Source: Uloborus plumipes (lineage: Eukaryota; Arthropoda; Arachnida; Araneae; Uloboridae). Taken from it: DNA of 64,000 nt. Each line of letters opens with the position of its first letter. Positions within the stretch are counted from its first letter, which is position 1. The position numbers and the translations under genes are program-made. The stretch spans positions 21,203-85,202 of the forward strand of contig JAXGGA010004722.1 of the NCBI GenBank assembly GCA_038373865.1, written 5' to 3'. Shown here in pieces: positions 24,151 to 35,369 of this stretch. The notes under the pieces were generated by a model. It was not told where the DNA came from. It did not search any database and worked only from the letters and a program-made list of their open reading frames with translations.

Positions 24151-25165
24151 CTAGGAAGAAGCGATAACGGTAAATTTGGCGAATGAGTGCAATAGAAACG
24201 GATGTAAAGATGGGGGCGATTTTTTTTTTTTTTAATTTTATTACTTAATTTTTAAAAACAACATTTCGAAATTGTCAGTAAAGCTCAACTTTTCTCCTCA
24301 AAATTTTATAAAACCCGTATTAAATCTAAGCACATTTTTATTGCATGAGATCATTGTTGGAGGAAATGATAAGAATTGAGCTTAAACATCAGCGTATTAG
24401 CTCCTTTTGTAATTTAACAAGCGATTAAAAACAAATGAATGTGCAAGTAAATAAATAAATAAATCTTCATTAATCCTTTCATTAACATGCCAAGAGCAAC
24501 TCGATATTACGAAAACCATCTCCTTATTCGTAGAAATGGATGCTTCAAAATAAAATGCTTCATCCAGATAACAGTTCTTTGAAGGAATTAATCGGCCCTC
24601 ACAAAGACCGTCTGTAATCTCCACAGGTTATCTCTCTTTTTTCCATCCGTTTTCCTTTATTCCGACTTCAAAGCGATCGACCTATGCGAAAGGGCGAAAG
24701 TAAGTCAACGGTCTGGTTGTTGTTGTTGGGATTATTATTATTGATGGCGGCCGGAGATTGAAAGCGGTCTTTTGCCTTTTGAATGACGCGATACCCAGAA
24801 ATCTTCATCAGTTGTAGGCTGGGATTTGTTTTGGAGGGTATCCATTATTTAAACTAATCTTTAAATTAGTTTAAAAAAACTACAAAATACGCCTTAGATG
24901 CTCTTATAATAAATACATCAACATGTAATTTAAGTGATATAGTTTATATAATATATTTTAGTCTTTAGTATCTATTTAAAAATATATTACTTTTACATTT
25001 GTAAAGAACGTGAATTTTATCTTTTATTCTGAGTTACACACAAACGACTGAAACACTTGTAATATCAACATGTAATATAGTTTAGTCTTTAGTATTAATA
25101 ATAGTGTTAAATATATTACTTTTATATTTGTAAAGAACGTGTATTTTCTCTTTAATCTAGAATTA
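24151..25165. other. Unassigned AT-rich sequence
   Basis: An imperfect direct repeat occurs near 24930-25015 and 25070-25150 (TTTAGTCTTTAGTAT, then ATATATTACTTTTA and TTTGTAAAGAACGTG). A 75-codon frame on the minus strand (24397-24624) has ordinary amino-acid composition but no convincing splice sites. Confidence 0.4.
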
Positions 25166-25173
25166 CATACAAA

Positions 25174-25598
25174 CAGGGGTGCCCACAGGGGGGATTATGG
25201 CGCAAGATGCGCCATCAAAATTGGGGGGGGGGGGATTTTTTAAAACTACTTTATTTATTTACTTATTTATTTAAATTATTTACTAATTTTTACTTCCTTT
25301 TACGTAGTAAAGGAAGTATTGTGATCGCGAAAAAAAATCACTCAAATTTGAGTCTAAATTTTGATTTTGCTCACCCCCGAATGAATGTTCAGTAGTTTTT
25401 TCAACCTGTCAGCACGTGCATATGTACCTACCAACATATAAGCAGCAAATATTAAGAAAAATAACAATATTTAAAAAAATAAATAAAATAAAAAAGAGAG
25501 GTAAAAATAAAAATAAAAAGCACAAGAGGGTTGGGAAAAATTTTGGGGGGGGGGGGGAATATGCGCCATTGAGCTTGGGGGGGGGATGGGCACCCCTG
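25174..25598. mobile_element. 425-bp G-tract hAT MITE
   Basis: Termini CAGGGGTGCCCA and TGGGCACCCCTG, with the 8-bp duplication CATACAAA at 25166-25173 and 25599-25606. Both ends contain a GCGCCAT motif next to G-runs of 10 or more, and the middle is AT-rich with TTTATTTA repeats. No coding. Relatives are at 50242-50698, 52313-52744 and a piece at 43440-43541. Confidence 0.9.
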
Positions 25599-25606
25599 CA
25601 TACAAA

Positions 25607-26485
25607 CCCACAAGTGAAACTAATAAAAGCGTATTAAAAAATGAGGATCGACCAGTGAATGAACATCTCGTAATGTAAGCTTTGAGAAATTAAGGTTTTG
25701 AGACATTTTTCTCGGATCAATTGTCAGTAGTCACTTCTTTCTGCGCATTTCCAGAAAAAAAAAAAAAGCTACTATACTATACTGCCGTACTAAGCACGAA
25801 AGTCGTATCTGCACTTAGAAACAAAATTGAGTCATTGATGGTTTTGCACAAAAAGAAATTAAATAGTGCGTGATCGCAACTCTAGCAGCATGAAAAAGGC
25901 AACAGTGCGATGTAAATATAATTTTTATTTTAAATTTTTCGAAATTAGGCTAAGAATCATTTAGGATGATTGGCACTATTTTAATTGAATGCTATATTGT
26001 TCTTAATGCAATCAAACTGAGTAATTTAATAAACAAGTCTTTCCTCATTTTAAAGCGGATTAACTAGCTCGCAGATGATAATGACGTTCCCGTTGTTGTT
26101 AAAAAAAAAAAAAAAATTGCTTCATTCTCTCCTTACTTGTCTTCTCTCCTTTTCCTTCTTTCTCCTAGCCCCTTCACGATTTTATTATTTTGAGTATAAT
26201 GGCCATAAAAGCGCTTATTTATTTATTTTTATTATTATTATCCAAGAAAATGATATAAATAATGGTTCTTGTAAAATAAAAACATTTATTTTTTATTTTT
26301 AGAGTTTTTTTTATCCTACATTATGGTCTGGAAATATCAGAGGCACGAAAAATAAGAGATGAAAGCTCATTCCGTTATGTTGACGGGAGCGGGTGGGAAG
26401 GGGTAAAGCAGAAGAAAGACATAATGCTGTAGTGGCTTTCAAGTATTGGGTAATTAATTATATTAATTATGCAAAATGCTCAAGT
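25607..26485. other. Unassigned AT-rich sequence
   Basis: No exon or element boundary recognised. Contains A-runs near 25755 and 26100. Confidence 0.4.
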
Positions 26486-26493
26486 ATGCAAAT

Positions 26494-28218
26494 CAGGGTT
26501 GGCAAGTTTTTGACAGTCGGAGGTTTTATCCGGTTTTAACCATGGTTTTTACCGGCATGTCAAAAACCCCTTTTTGACATGGTTTTTGACATAACTGTCA
26601 AAAACCTAAATTTCTGTCCAAAACATGTTTAAATTTGATATTGATAATCAAAATACATTTTCAAATGAATTTTACAATTTCTGATTTCAGACACTGAAGT
26701 AAACTTTTGGAGTTTTAGCTTATTAAAATAAAGTGTAACAAGCAATCCTAAACATGATTGAAGGGCTCTGGAGTAAATAATGGTAACTAGCATTTTAAAA
26801 AATAAAAAATATGGCTTTTGAATATGGCTTTATTGCTTCGAGAATTTACTGTAACAGGTTTTTTTATTTTAAAAATGAAGTGGGTACATTAATTAAGTGC
26901 TGTGTGTCTTGAGTATACTTAATAAATTTTTACAAGTGATTTTATTTAATCTTAATTTGAAATAGTCCGATTTTTAGAATTTGTTAGATACCATTTACTC
27001 CCGAGCTTTTCAATTGAGATACTACAAGATGCTTACATGTGGAAAATAAAATAAATAAATGAGCTACTATATATATACTACTCTTTATTCTATACTACTC
27101 ATTATAGTATAAAAATAATAACAGTATATTAAAACGTAAAGCTGATTACAATTTATAAATTTTAGAAAGCAGAAATTGCATAGTACACATTTGCCTGGCA
27201 TTATTTGTAGACTTACATACATCAAATAAACCATCTTAACTAAACAGTTACTTAAGGTATTTAGTCCCAACCTAAATCATTTTTCCTGCAGAGCATGCGG
27301 TAAGACCAGTTTTTATCCTTTTTGGACGCGTATGTATTGTTTTTTTGTTATGAGTTTTAAAGAAACCAAAGTAATACTATTGAAACAATAAGCTTAGTTT
27401 CCAATACAGAATATTTATAGTAATTCTCAGATAAAGTTGTTTACAAAAGTAACAACAATAACTAATAAATAAATAAATAAAATAGTTTGATTAAAAATAT
27501 TTAGCAGATTTGTACACTGAGTACTAATTAATTTAGTTTTGCTTTTACTCAAAAGAAAAAAAAAATCACTTTAAATTCTGATGTAAAGATTTTTAGATTG
27601 ATAAAATAGCTAATTAATATTTGTAACTTTTTTCACAAGTTAATTTAAACGAATGCGAATTAATTTTCATCAAATTTATTAATTTTATTTTTATTAAACT
27701 TGATTGATAAGGCAACTAATTGATAGTTATTAAAACATTTAAGCAAAACTACTCTAAAATTTGGATTTAAGTTCTAATATTTAACTTTTTTTCACTCCAC
27801 AACAAGTTAATTTAAAAGAATGTGAATTAATTTTCATTAAATTTATTAATTTAATTTTTATTAAACTTGATTGATAACATAACTTATTGATAGTTATATA
27901 AACATCTAAACAATCTACTTTAAAAGCTGGATTTAAGTTTTAATATTTAACTTTTTTCATGACAAAACAAGTTAGTTTAAAATAATGAGAAATAATTTTC
28001 ATTAAATTTATTAATTTAATGTTTATTAAAGTTGATTGATACAATATATAAATTTTTATTTAATATTTTTCAGAATGAGAAACCTTGTATGTTTATAAAA
28101 AATCTCAATAACCACTGTATTTGAGTTTTAAACAGGTTTTTGATGTTTTCGACGTTTTTGACAGGTTTTCGACATGTCATGTCAAAAACTGGTTTTTCAC
28201 GTCAAAAACCCAACCCTG
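26494..28218. mobile_element. 1.7-kb non-autonomous hAT element
   Basis: Begins CAGGGTTGGCAAGTTTTTGAC and ends with GTCAAAAACCCAACCCTG. The 8-bp duplication ATGCAAAT is present at 26486-26493 and 28219-28226. Many subterminal copies of GTCAAAAAC or its complement flank both ends, as expected for hAT transposase-binding sites. The interior is very AT-rich and includes a three-copy tandem repeat. No transposase frame is visible, so it is a large non-autonomous derivative. Confidence 0.88.
27600..28040 (+). repeat. Three-copy tandem repeat inside the hAT element
   Basis: Units of roughly 170-180 bases, each running from TATTTGTAACTTTTTTCAC-type sequence through GTTAATTTAAA, TTTTCATTAAATTTATTAA and TTGATTGATA. 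Copies are near 27620, 27780 and 27945 and have drifted by substitutions and small indels. Confidence 0.75.
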
Positions 28219-28226
28219 ATGCAAAT

Positions 28227-29723
28227 TAATATAAAATATAATTCTTTGTTTCTGAAATCTATTTATGTGTTTGTTTCTGTAATTTTTTATTGGTTTTCTA
28301 CACCAGAAGTGAGGTTGAGATTTGTAATTTTTAACAATTAATATAGAAACCATGTAATCTTTATTAAAATCAGTAATATATTACATAATTGCAGGAGGCA
28401 AGTCCTTAAGTAATTATGATGAAATAAACACCCAAATAGAAAAAAAAAACTACAAAGAGAAAGTGAGGTTGGTTATATAGTTCTTGACAAAAGTGTTAAC
28501 AGTCGAGATCTTAATCAGGGCTTTATTGAGTTCAAGGTCAAATACGATGCTCTTGACTATTTGTATGTACAGCCAGCTTTGTGTTTTATCAAATCACATA
28601 ATCATATGTTAGAATCTCTTTAACGTAACTTATCCGTTTATGATCGCCAAGTTCACTCGCTTTTTAAAAACGGCATTGAAATGCAAATGAACACCATGCT
28701 CTGTTGACTGGGCTTAGCAGTCATTATTTGTTATGCAGGTTCATTGTTTTGTAAGGGCTGCACGTCTCGTTGGAGATGGTTAATCTTCTTTCTAAGCTAC
28801 ATTGTAGTTTCTGAGCATCTGCGTTATGTAACTAATTCTTATTGATTATTTTCTGTGTATAGTTTCATGCTGTTTATCTTGCTAATGGCCAGAATCCGGT
28901 GGAAATTTTTAGATAGAAGCCAGGGGAGATTTTCAAGAGTCACATGTGACAAATTATTTCTGTGAGCTGTGATTGGAAATCTAGGTGTAAAGAGGTGCCA
29001 GCTACAAATGAAAAACTTTTTTAAATCATTAAAAAGAAAAAAAAAAGAAACTCAATCCTTTTGAAGAGATGAGACATTTTTTACGCATAATTTTGCGCTT
29101 TACTACCGAAATTTAAAGTTTGGCTTTTCACTGTGTTTTCTTCATAAGGAACCATTGTCAATCGTAATTTTGCCACTGTAATTGGATTTTTCTATTGTGT
29201 GCATTTTTTTTAAATAAATGAATGCAAAGAGGATTTGTATTTTTGGAAAAGGTGAATTGATTTAAATGCTGTCAAACTACTATTTCTAAATTGTATATAG
29301 AAGCATTTCTGTCCTTCAAACAAAAATTTTCAACAAAAGTTAAACATTCTATTTTACCAAGTTTGTAGCTACCTAGCTCTAGCATACTCAACTCAACCCC
29401 CAATCTGATCACGAAGTGTATGTTATTATCGAAATCAGAGGTATGAGTATAGACCCCATTTCGTTGGTAATAAAAAAAAAATTATCAGCGTCAGAATATG
29501 CGCGGAGAGGAGCATCGAATTTGTTTTCGAGTCGGAATCACGTTTTTGCGTTTTGTAGATAAATGAATCGGTCATTCCCCCGTTGTTTCCCGCAGATAAA
29601 AGAAAAGAAAAGAGAAAAGGAAACAGCACGGGAAGTCGGAAGAATCACTAGTGGCGATTTCTGCTGAAGTGTTTGTTGTACGGCGTGCCCACATGGGATG
29701 CTAGTTTGTGGCATTGTCTCTCG
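28227..29723. other. Unassigned sequence
   Basis: About 1.5 kb with no supported exon or repeat boundary. The open frames at 29435-29741 overlap on one strand in two frames and have no splice context. Confidence 0.4.
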
Positions 29724-29731
29724 GCTACAAA

Positions 29732-29923
29732 CAGGGCCCAATTAAGATATTACGGGGCCCTTAACCAAACTTTTTGGGGCCCTCTGCACTGAGACTTTAC
29801 AATTTTGGGCATTGGATAAAACAATTTTAGGCATTGATTAGAGCAATTCTAGCCATTTGGGGGCCCCTAAATTGTGGAGCCCTAGGACACGGCCTAGTTG
29901 GCATATTCAGTAATCAGGCCCTG
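29732..29923 (+). mobile_element. 192-bp hAT-like MITE (CAGGGCC family)
   Basis: Ends CAGGGCCCAATTAAG and GTAATCAGGCCCTG. Flanks GCTACAAA and GCTGCGAA match at 6 of 8 positions, consistent with an aged 8-bp duplication. Internal GGGCCC and TTTTGGGCATT motifs repeat. It is an inverted relative of 9910-10062. Confidence 0.7.
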
Positions 29924-30179
29924 GCTGCGAAAGAAAAAAAAAGCACTTCAAATTGTGTTGTATCTTGTAATTAGTTAGATTTTCTGTAACTATTTCAGAC
30001 AAATGTGAAGGAATTCAACTGCGTAAAGCAGAGGTTCCTGAAGTCCAGACCTTCACGAACCCCCTTCTGAAAAATATTAACTTACGCAATACTTGGGGCA
30101 GAAATTAAAAATAAAAAGTGCTATGAAAATCTTTTATTAATCAAAATCATTGTATTTTAAACTGCGGAATTACAAGTGT

Positions 30180-30245
30180 CATACCGAGTACTCGGCAACT
30201 CGGTACTCTGCCGAGTACTCGGTACTCAGCTACTCGGTCAAAGTG
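30180..30245. repeat. Cluster of CGAGTACTCGG palindromes
   Basis: GAGTACTCGG and ACTCGGTACTC units alternate about six times in 60 bases, each near-palindromic. A GATGCACGGAATAG-type motif (minus strand) follows, resembling one terminus of a hAT element. No partner end was found. Confidence 0.45.
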
Positions 30246-31284
30246 CTATTCCGTGCATCTCTAGGAAAAACCAAATTATTAATCTGCCTTTTGGCTCAGG
30301 ATTTATATGTGCAAGAAATGTCTTCATAGGGAACTGACTTCAAAAACTGCCTTTCAGTTAGAAAAGAAGGCATCGACATTGATGTGGATGTTTCATTAAA
30401 AATACCAGTTAGTTTTTTTTTTCTGAAGCATTGAATATGTACACCATTACCGACCATGTTTCGCGCCAAATGCATGTTGATGAACATGGCCAAACATCTC
30501 CTTCGAGGTGCAATGGCTTCACATTCGCTGTTAAAGGTAGTCATTACGTACGGGTTTCGCTATACCGGTATACCTTCTTAGTCAGCATGGCTAGATGGCT
30601 TTTTGACCACTGGTGGTGGAAGGGGGGCAGACTATGCATTTCTCTGGATGCCAACTCTCATCTGAAATATCGTGAATTATTCATTAGTCGCTGAAAAGAA
30701 AGAAGCCTGACTAAACATTGACAGTCTTCACCTTGCCTGCGTGCTAGCAGCTGTTGCCGCGTTACGTCTTTTGGAGGCAGGTTCCTCGTAAAATCTGTTC
30801 TCTGACGGTATTGTGGGCAAGGAAGAAAAAACCAAGAAAAAGAAAAAAAAAAACCTTCTTGTCGCAGTAAAAACATCCTTCTCTCCCACCTCTCTCCTTC
30901 TGTTAGTCCACCTGTTCTGGTTGTTTTCGATTGTGGAAGATGTGGCGTTGTCTTTATTAGACTCAACAGCGATTGCAATAATTATGTAATCGTTTTCAGT
31001 TGTGGGAAGACGATTATGAATCCGATTATTGAAAGTGATAAGTAACAGATTATGAGTTCTTTTCATAATTGAACGATTACGACCATAGTTTAAACTATAA
31101 GTTGATGAGAGCAAGTTTGTGAATTTTCTAGTGAACATTTTCCTTTTGGATGGATACTTTGGATTATTGATCTTATTTTATGAAAAATTGGATTGATTGT
31201 TGTTTGCGTCCGGTAACTAGAAGCTTTTTCTCTCACACATGCTTGCCTTTTTTGTGTAAATTGCCGCTTTGCTAACAAGTGGTA
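30246..31284. other. Unassigned sequence
   Basis: Several overlapping open frames on the minus strand (to 136 codons) run through an A-rich tract and have low-complexity phenylalanine runs. None shows a recognisable domain. No exon is called. Confidence 0.4.
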
Positions 31285-31687
31285 CACTGTAAAAAATGAA
31301 CTGTTATTTTTACAATATAATACTGGCAGTCGAAGTTTCAATTTAAAACTAAAATGCACAGTAATGAACTGTAGAACTAGCAATTTTACAGTTTCTTACT
31401 GTAAAGTTAGAAATTTTACAGTTTATTGACTTAAAGTTTAGCTGTATTATACTGTAAAAACAACAGTATAATACTGGCAGCAGAGGTTCCAGTTTAAAAC
31501 TAAAATGCACTGTAATAAACTGTAAAATTGGTAACTTTGCAGTTTATTACTGTAAAATTAACAATTCACAGTTTAGTACTGTAAAAGTAGAAATTTTAGT
31601 TTATTACTGTAAAATTAGCAATTTTTAGTTTATTACTATAAAATTAGCTGTATTATACTGTAAAAACAACATTCATTTTTTACAGTG
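31285..31687. mobile_element. CACTG-family element with TTTACAG palindromic repeats
   Basis: Begins CACTGTAAAAAATGAACTG and ends TTCATTTTTTACAGTG. The interior is two halves, each starting near AATACTGGCAGC...GGTTCC, followed by many units of TTTACAGTTTATTACTGTAA type, each a short imperfect palindrome. Left flank is TA; the right flank is TC. Copies at 37794, 39127, 44659 and 48728 share the same plan. Confidence 0.8.
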
Positions 31688-31756
31688 TCGGGGGATCGAA
31701 CACGTGATCGTTTGCGTGAAACACGGCTGCCCTAACCACTGGGCTGCATGAGACGG
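31688..31756 (-). other. tRNA-like segment with A- and B-box motifs
   Basis: The minus strand reads a CAGCCCAGTGGTTAGGGC block (A-box-like), then GTGTTCGATCC (B-box-like) 35-40 bases on, directly abutting the CACTG element. It lacks a foldable acceptor stem. Comparable to 841-912. Confidence 0.5.
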
Positions 31757-32974
31757 TAACTTGAAGCCTGTCCTTGAGAAATTATTTCTTGGGAGTGAAA
31801 GGGTCATTTGAACTCAAATACCTCGCAACGAGGTGCTCGCAATTCAGCTCCAACAACTTTCATTCTTCAATGAGCTCTCCGAGAAGAAATAAACAGCCTT
31901 ATTTTCTGACTTCAAGTTACCTGAGCCGAAATTTAGAACTGATTGAATCGAACGGACAATGAGTTCATGTTTTTGGATGCGGTTTGCTCAGTTAGATTTT
32001 GAATATGTTTTTAAAATCCACTTCCAATTTCCTTTAGTGACCGATTTCAAAATTTGGGGTATGTTACAGTCTCTTGTGCAATTTCATGTTTTGGTCATGC
32101 TTAGTTATTTATAAATTCCATAATACTAATAAAAATTGTTTTGAGTGTCACATAGTCGAACTCGATTACATTTCCTGTTTAATTTTCTGGTCTTTTCTTA
32201 GAGACCGACAAAAATCGTATAATCTTAAGAGCCAGGAAAAAAAAGCAGGCACCTGACAACTATTTTATGCTTTTGCTGGAAAGTTCGGTGACATTGCTGC
32301 TGAAGGAATCTTTCTCAAGAGCTAGTTGCCATGGCATATTTTTTGTCGCCTGGCCGAGCTGGCTCTCGAGATATGTCTAATTTTTCTAGTTAGGGGTGAG
32401 TTCTGGAAATATTTAGAAAGTTTTGGTTCATTTAAGCAACGTTTTAAGCTGTTAAACAGCATTATTTTTTTATTTAACTTAAAACTAGTGCGTCTTTATC
32501 ACCCACAGGCAGTGTTTGTGGTAAAATATGTTTGGTGGGACTTATCAAAAGATGTTTTCATCCAATTTACATAACATTTGCATTATTTTTACAGTGAAAA
32601 ACCAAGTATTTTGGGTGATAACGTCCCTCTGCCTCCCCCCCCCCCCCAGCCATTTACAGCATTTACCACAGACCTCGTTTTGTGATACGATTTCGAATGT
32701 CTTATTTATTTATAGCCTTTTCTTAATGCACAGACAATTTTCCCTTTAATCGCTTCTGAATCGAATTCAATCGTTAAAATTCCATTTTAAACAACGGTGC
32801 AAAATTTGTTCTGGTTAAGTCCTTCTTTCAACTAATTGTGTAGTAAAAACTCGGAAAAATCTTCAAAACTTTTCAATAATATTTTCCGTATTTTATTGTT
32901 ACGCCTACATCCTCATACAGCCATATTTAAGAAGTTTTGTATTAAGAATTTTCCTAGATGAACTGAGTACTTAC
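31757..32974. other. Unassigned sequence
   Basis: No exon is supported. A C-run lies near 32638-32647. The region precedes (on the minus strand, follows) the exon at 32975. Confidence 0.4.
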
Positions 32975-33132
32975 TTCGGTGCATCTGAAAATTCTGCCCT
33001 TTCTTCGTCTATCTCTATGTCAAATCTTTTCGGATCTATTATAGTAAGTTCTATTCCCTCTCGAGACTTTCGATTGAGAAACATTTCGCAGATAGTGTTC
33101 AACTTCGATGGTAATTGATTACATTCTTGTGT
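32975..33132 (-). CDS. Internal coding exon, protein not recognised
   Basis: On the minus strand GAAATGTTTCAG|ACACAAG opens a 158-base exon ending CCGAA|GTAAGTA, a near-consensus donor. One frame alone is open; it starts in phase 0 and ends in phase 2. The peptide includes LPSKLNTICEMFLNRKSREG, then IELTIIDPKRFDIEIDEERA. It is soluble and charged, with no signal peptide or known domain seen. The composition stands out from its AT-rich flanks. The phase-2 end is compatible with an inner acceptor in the exon at 19122, so it may be an upstream exon of that gene. Confidence 0.65.
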
Positions 33133-33832
33133 CTGAAATGTTTCGTAAGGCTCAAAAATATCATGAGAGGATAGTTTTCAAACAAGTTTTCTGAATACAT
33201 TTCATCGTCTAGACGTTAAAACTATGTTTTGAAAGCTTTGTACAGTGTAGACACACATAGTTGTGTTCAAAAGCGTTTATTTATTTATTTATTTGAAAAT
33301 AAGATAAAAAGCTGAGAACAAATTTAGAATTAATGTTCAGATAAACACTTAATATTGTGAACGAAACATTAGATGTGTCTTTTTTTTTACTTATTTAATC
33401 GACTAAAATTATGTGTATCGTTTAATTTAGAATGTATTGCAGCGTAGAAAATTAAATGATTTTATACAGTAAACTTAAATCTATATTGTATCGTTAGTAA
33501 TGCATAATTTACTTTACTTTTTTCCCTTAGTTTTAAACATAATAAGTATTTGAAGAAAGTTTAACTAAAAAAAAAAGTGGCATTTGTCGGTGCCTTCGCT
33601 ATAAACAGCCTTACCGATTTATCGCTGATCGGTCAATTTGCTTATTGGTGCAGCGAAAACTTTTTTTTTTTTTTGCTCTTTTTTAAATGGTTAACTAAAG
33701 TACAAAAGCGGCTACCATTTTGGTGACACTTTTTTTAAAATGGCAACCAAAAGTGCAAAGGTTGGTACAGTATTTTGTGACTCTAGTAGGGGACCAGTGG
33801 TGACTATTTAGAATTCCTAGTCTAGAGCTTCA
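33133..33832. other. Unassigned AT-rich sequence
   Basis: Upstream (minus-strand) intron or intergenic DNA. Holds a T-run near 33660. The motif GAATTCCTAGTCTAGA just before the hAT insertion recurs near 43880, which suggests a shared older repeat. Confidence 0.4.
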
Positions 33833-34717
33833 CAGGAGCGCCCCGAAGGGAGGTCACAAAAGGTCACTGGGACCTCCCAAAAATTTTCTTCATTCGCCAA
33901 ATTCAGGGATAGTATTGTATTTTTTTTCTTGTAATCGTTCATATTGTATGGGTGTGTAGCTGCAATTTTTTTTAGTATATATTTGTTACCTTTGAAAATA
34001 AGGAGAACCAATTTATAAAACTTAATTCGGTTGTTGATCTGCCATGCAGTCAATGTGTTTATTTTCTAATCAATCGTTTTGACAGCTCAAAATAAACCCC
34101 CGTTGTTATTTATCAAAGTTCAAATATTTGTCAATCGTGAAGTTTTTATCCCACGTTAAAGAAGCATAAATATAAAACTGCAGACTCGTGTTTCGAGACT
34201 ACAAGAAGCCCTTTTTTCAATGCATGAAGTATTAGCTTTAGGATGAAGAATCATCCGATAAAATCAACACGGAGGAACAAAAGACAGTATAAATAGCAAA
34301 AACTGTGTATTTATACTGTCTTTTATTCCTCCGTGTTGCTTTTATCGGATGATTCTTCATCCTAAAGCTCACACTTCATGCATTGAAAAGGGGGCTCCTT
34401 GTAGCCTCGAAACACGTGTCTGCAGTTTTATATTTGTGCTTCTTTAACGTTGGATAAAAACTTCTCATCAATCGCACAAAGGTATTTATTTTCTTCATTT
34501 GTCAATCATCTGGAAAAAAGATTGAAAATGCTCGTTTTTTTTTTTTTTCATTTTTGTATTTATTTTATTAATTTTTTAGTGATTACTATTGTCCTTTCAT
34601 ATGAAGTAAGGGTAAGGTGTGTGAATGCTCGCATTTTATTATTCGGAAGATTCCGGAATTTCATTCGGCCAATTGACAATTTTCTCCTCCCAAAAATTTA
34701 AGCCCGAGGCGCCCCTG
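33833..34717 (+). mobile_element. hAT element of the IR3-palindrome family
   Basis: Begins CAGGAGCGCCCC and ends GAGGCGCCCCTG. The 8-bp duplication GAGCTTCA is present on both sides (33825-33832 and 34718-34725). The subterminal region has AGGTCA half-sites at 33851 and 33861, the second paired as AGGTCA-ctg-GGACCT. The right third shares the TTATTATTCGG...CATTCGGCCAATTGACAA order with 23651-23933. A hammerhead-like hairpin repeat (34141-34462) lies in the middle. No transposase. Confidence 0.88.
34141..34462. repeat. Inverted pair of hammerhead-like repeat units
   Basis: Two arms of about 155 bases (34141-34295 and 34308-34462) are near-perfect inverted copies around a 12-base loop. Each arm carries CTCGAAACACGNGTCTGCAG, preceded by a CATTGAAAA block and a GGGCT...AGCC stem. 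This matches the layout of the hammerhead-like unit at 37702, but the CTGATGA core is replaced by TTGAAAA. The element is nested in the hAT copy. Confidence 0.75.
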
Positions 34718-34759
34718 GAGCTTCACTGTCACTGTGTTACAAGTGCAGAGTTTTTTTTC

Positions 34760-35060
34760 TTCCACGAAATCGATCATTTTTTCATTTTTCCCAATCCCAA
34801 ACGATTCTTTGTCGCATGCGGCTTATTTTTCTTGTTCGAACGCGGTTCAATTAGATTCGGCGACTTTTTCCACGAGTCGCAGCTGTGTGTTTTTCGAGTG
34901 CGTTCGCTCGCCAGCTGTGATATCGGCCAATTCCGCCGGCCGACTCTTCCAAAGCAAATAAATAAGTGGCGCGTTGGAAGAGCTGCTGCCAGTCACTGGT
35001 ACGTTCAACTCGCAATGTCTTCTCCTGGAATCCTGGTTTCCTGTAAATGTGCTTCGACCT
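34760..35060 (+). promoter_or_regulatory. GC/CpG-rich island, possible promoter or leader exon
   Basis: Many CpG dinucleotides (TCGCATGCGG, GTGCGTTCGCTCGCC, CCGCCGGCCG) stand out from AT-rich flanks. A GTCACTG|GTACGT site near 34999 and CCT|GTAAAT near 35043 could serve as plus-strand donors. It might be a promoter and non-coding first exon for the plus-strand gene at 49131. The open frame spanning it is not protein-like. Confidence 0.35.
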
Positions 35061-35329
35061 TTTTTTTTATTTTTTTTTTTTATGAGGCGTTAGATTGTTG
35101 AACTTCGTGTGAATTTGTTTTGTTTTGGCTGGAGTTCGCCTGTTGTGTAGGTGGTGTGGTATTAGTACTTCTCCTGACATTTTTTTCCCCTTTTGTTAAA
35201 TCGGCATCACTGTTAGTGTGTGTTTGTGTATGATGCGCCTGTGAGGAATTGAGTTATAAGTATGTCATAATTTTTTTTTGAATGAATCCCGGAACCGAGA
35301 GGACGGGGGGTGGTATGAGTAAAATAGTT

Positions 35330-35369
<40 letters not shown>

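Noticed and set aside
24397..24624. 75-codon minus-strand frame with balanced composition
   Set aside because: No convincing acceptor or donor in phase; it ends in an AATAAATAAATA tract.
30728..31138. 136-codon minus-strand frame
   Set aside because: It has a low-complexity phenylalanine run, no domain, and overlaps another frame of similar length.
31285..31687. Evenly spaced repeats that might suggest a CRISPR array
   Set aside because: Units are imperfect, overlapping palindromes without unique spacers, inside a eukaryotic transposon.
34625..35101. 158-codon plus-strand open frame
   Set aside because: It starts inside a hAT element, is rich in phenylalanine runs from T-tracts and crosses the hAT border. 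Only the GC island within it is of interest.
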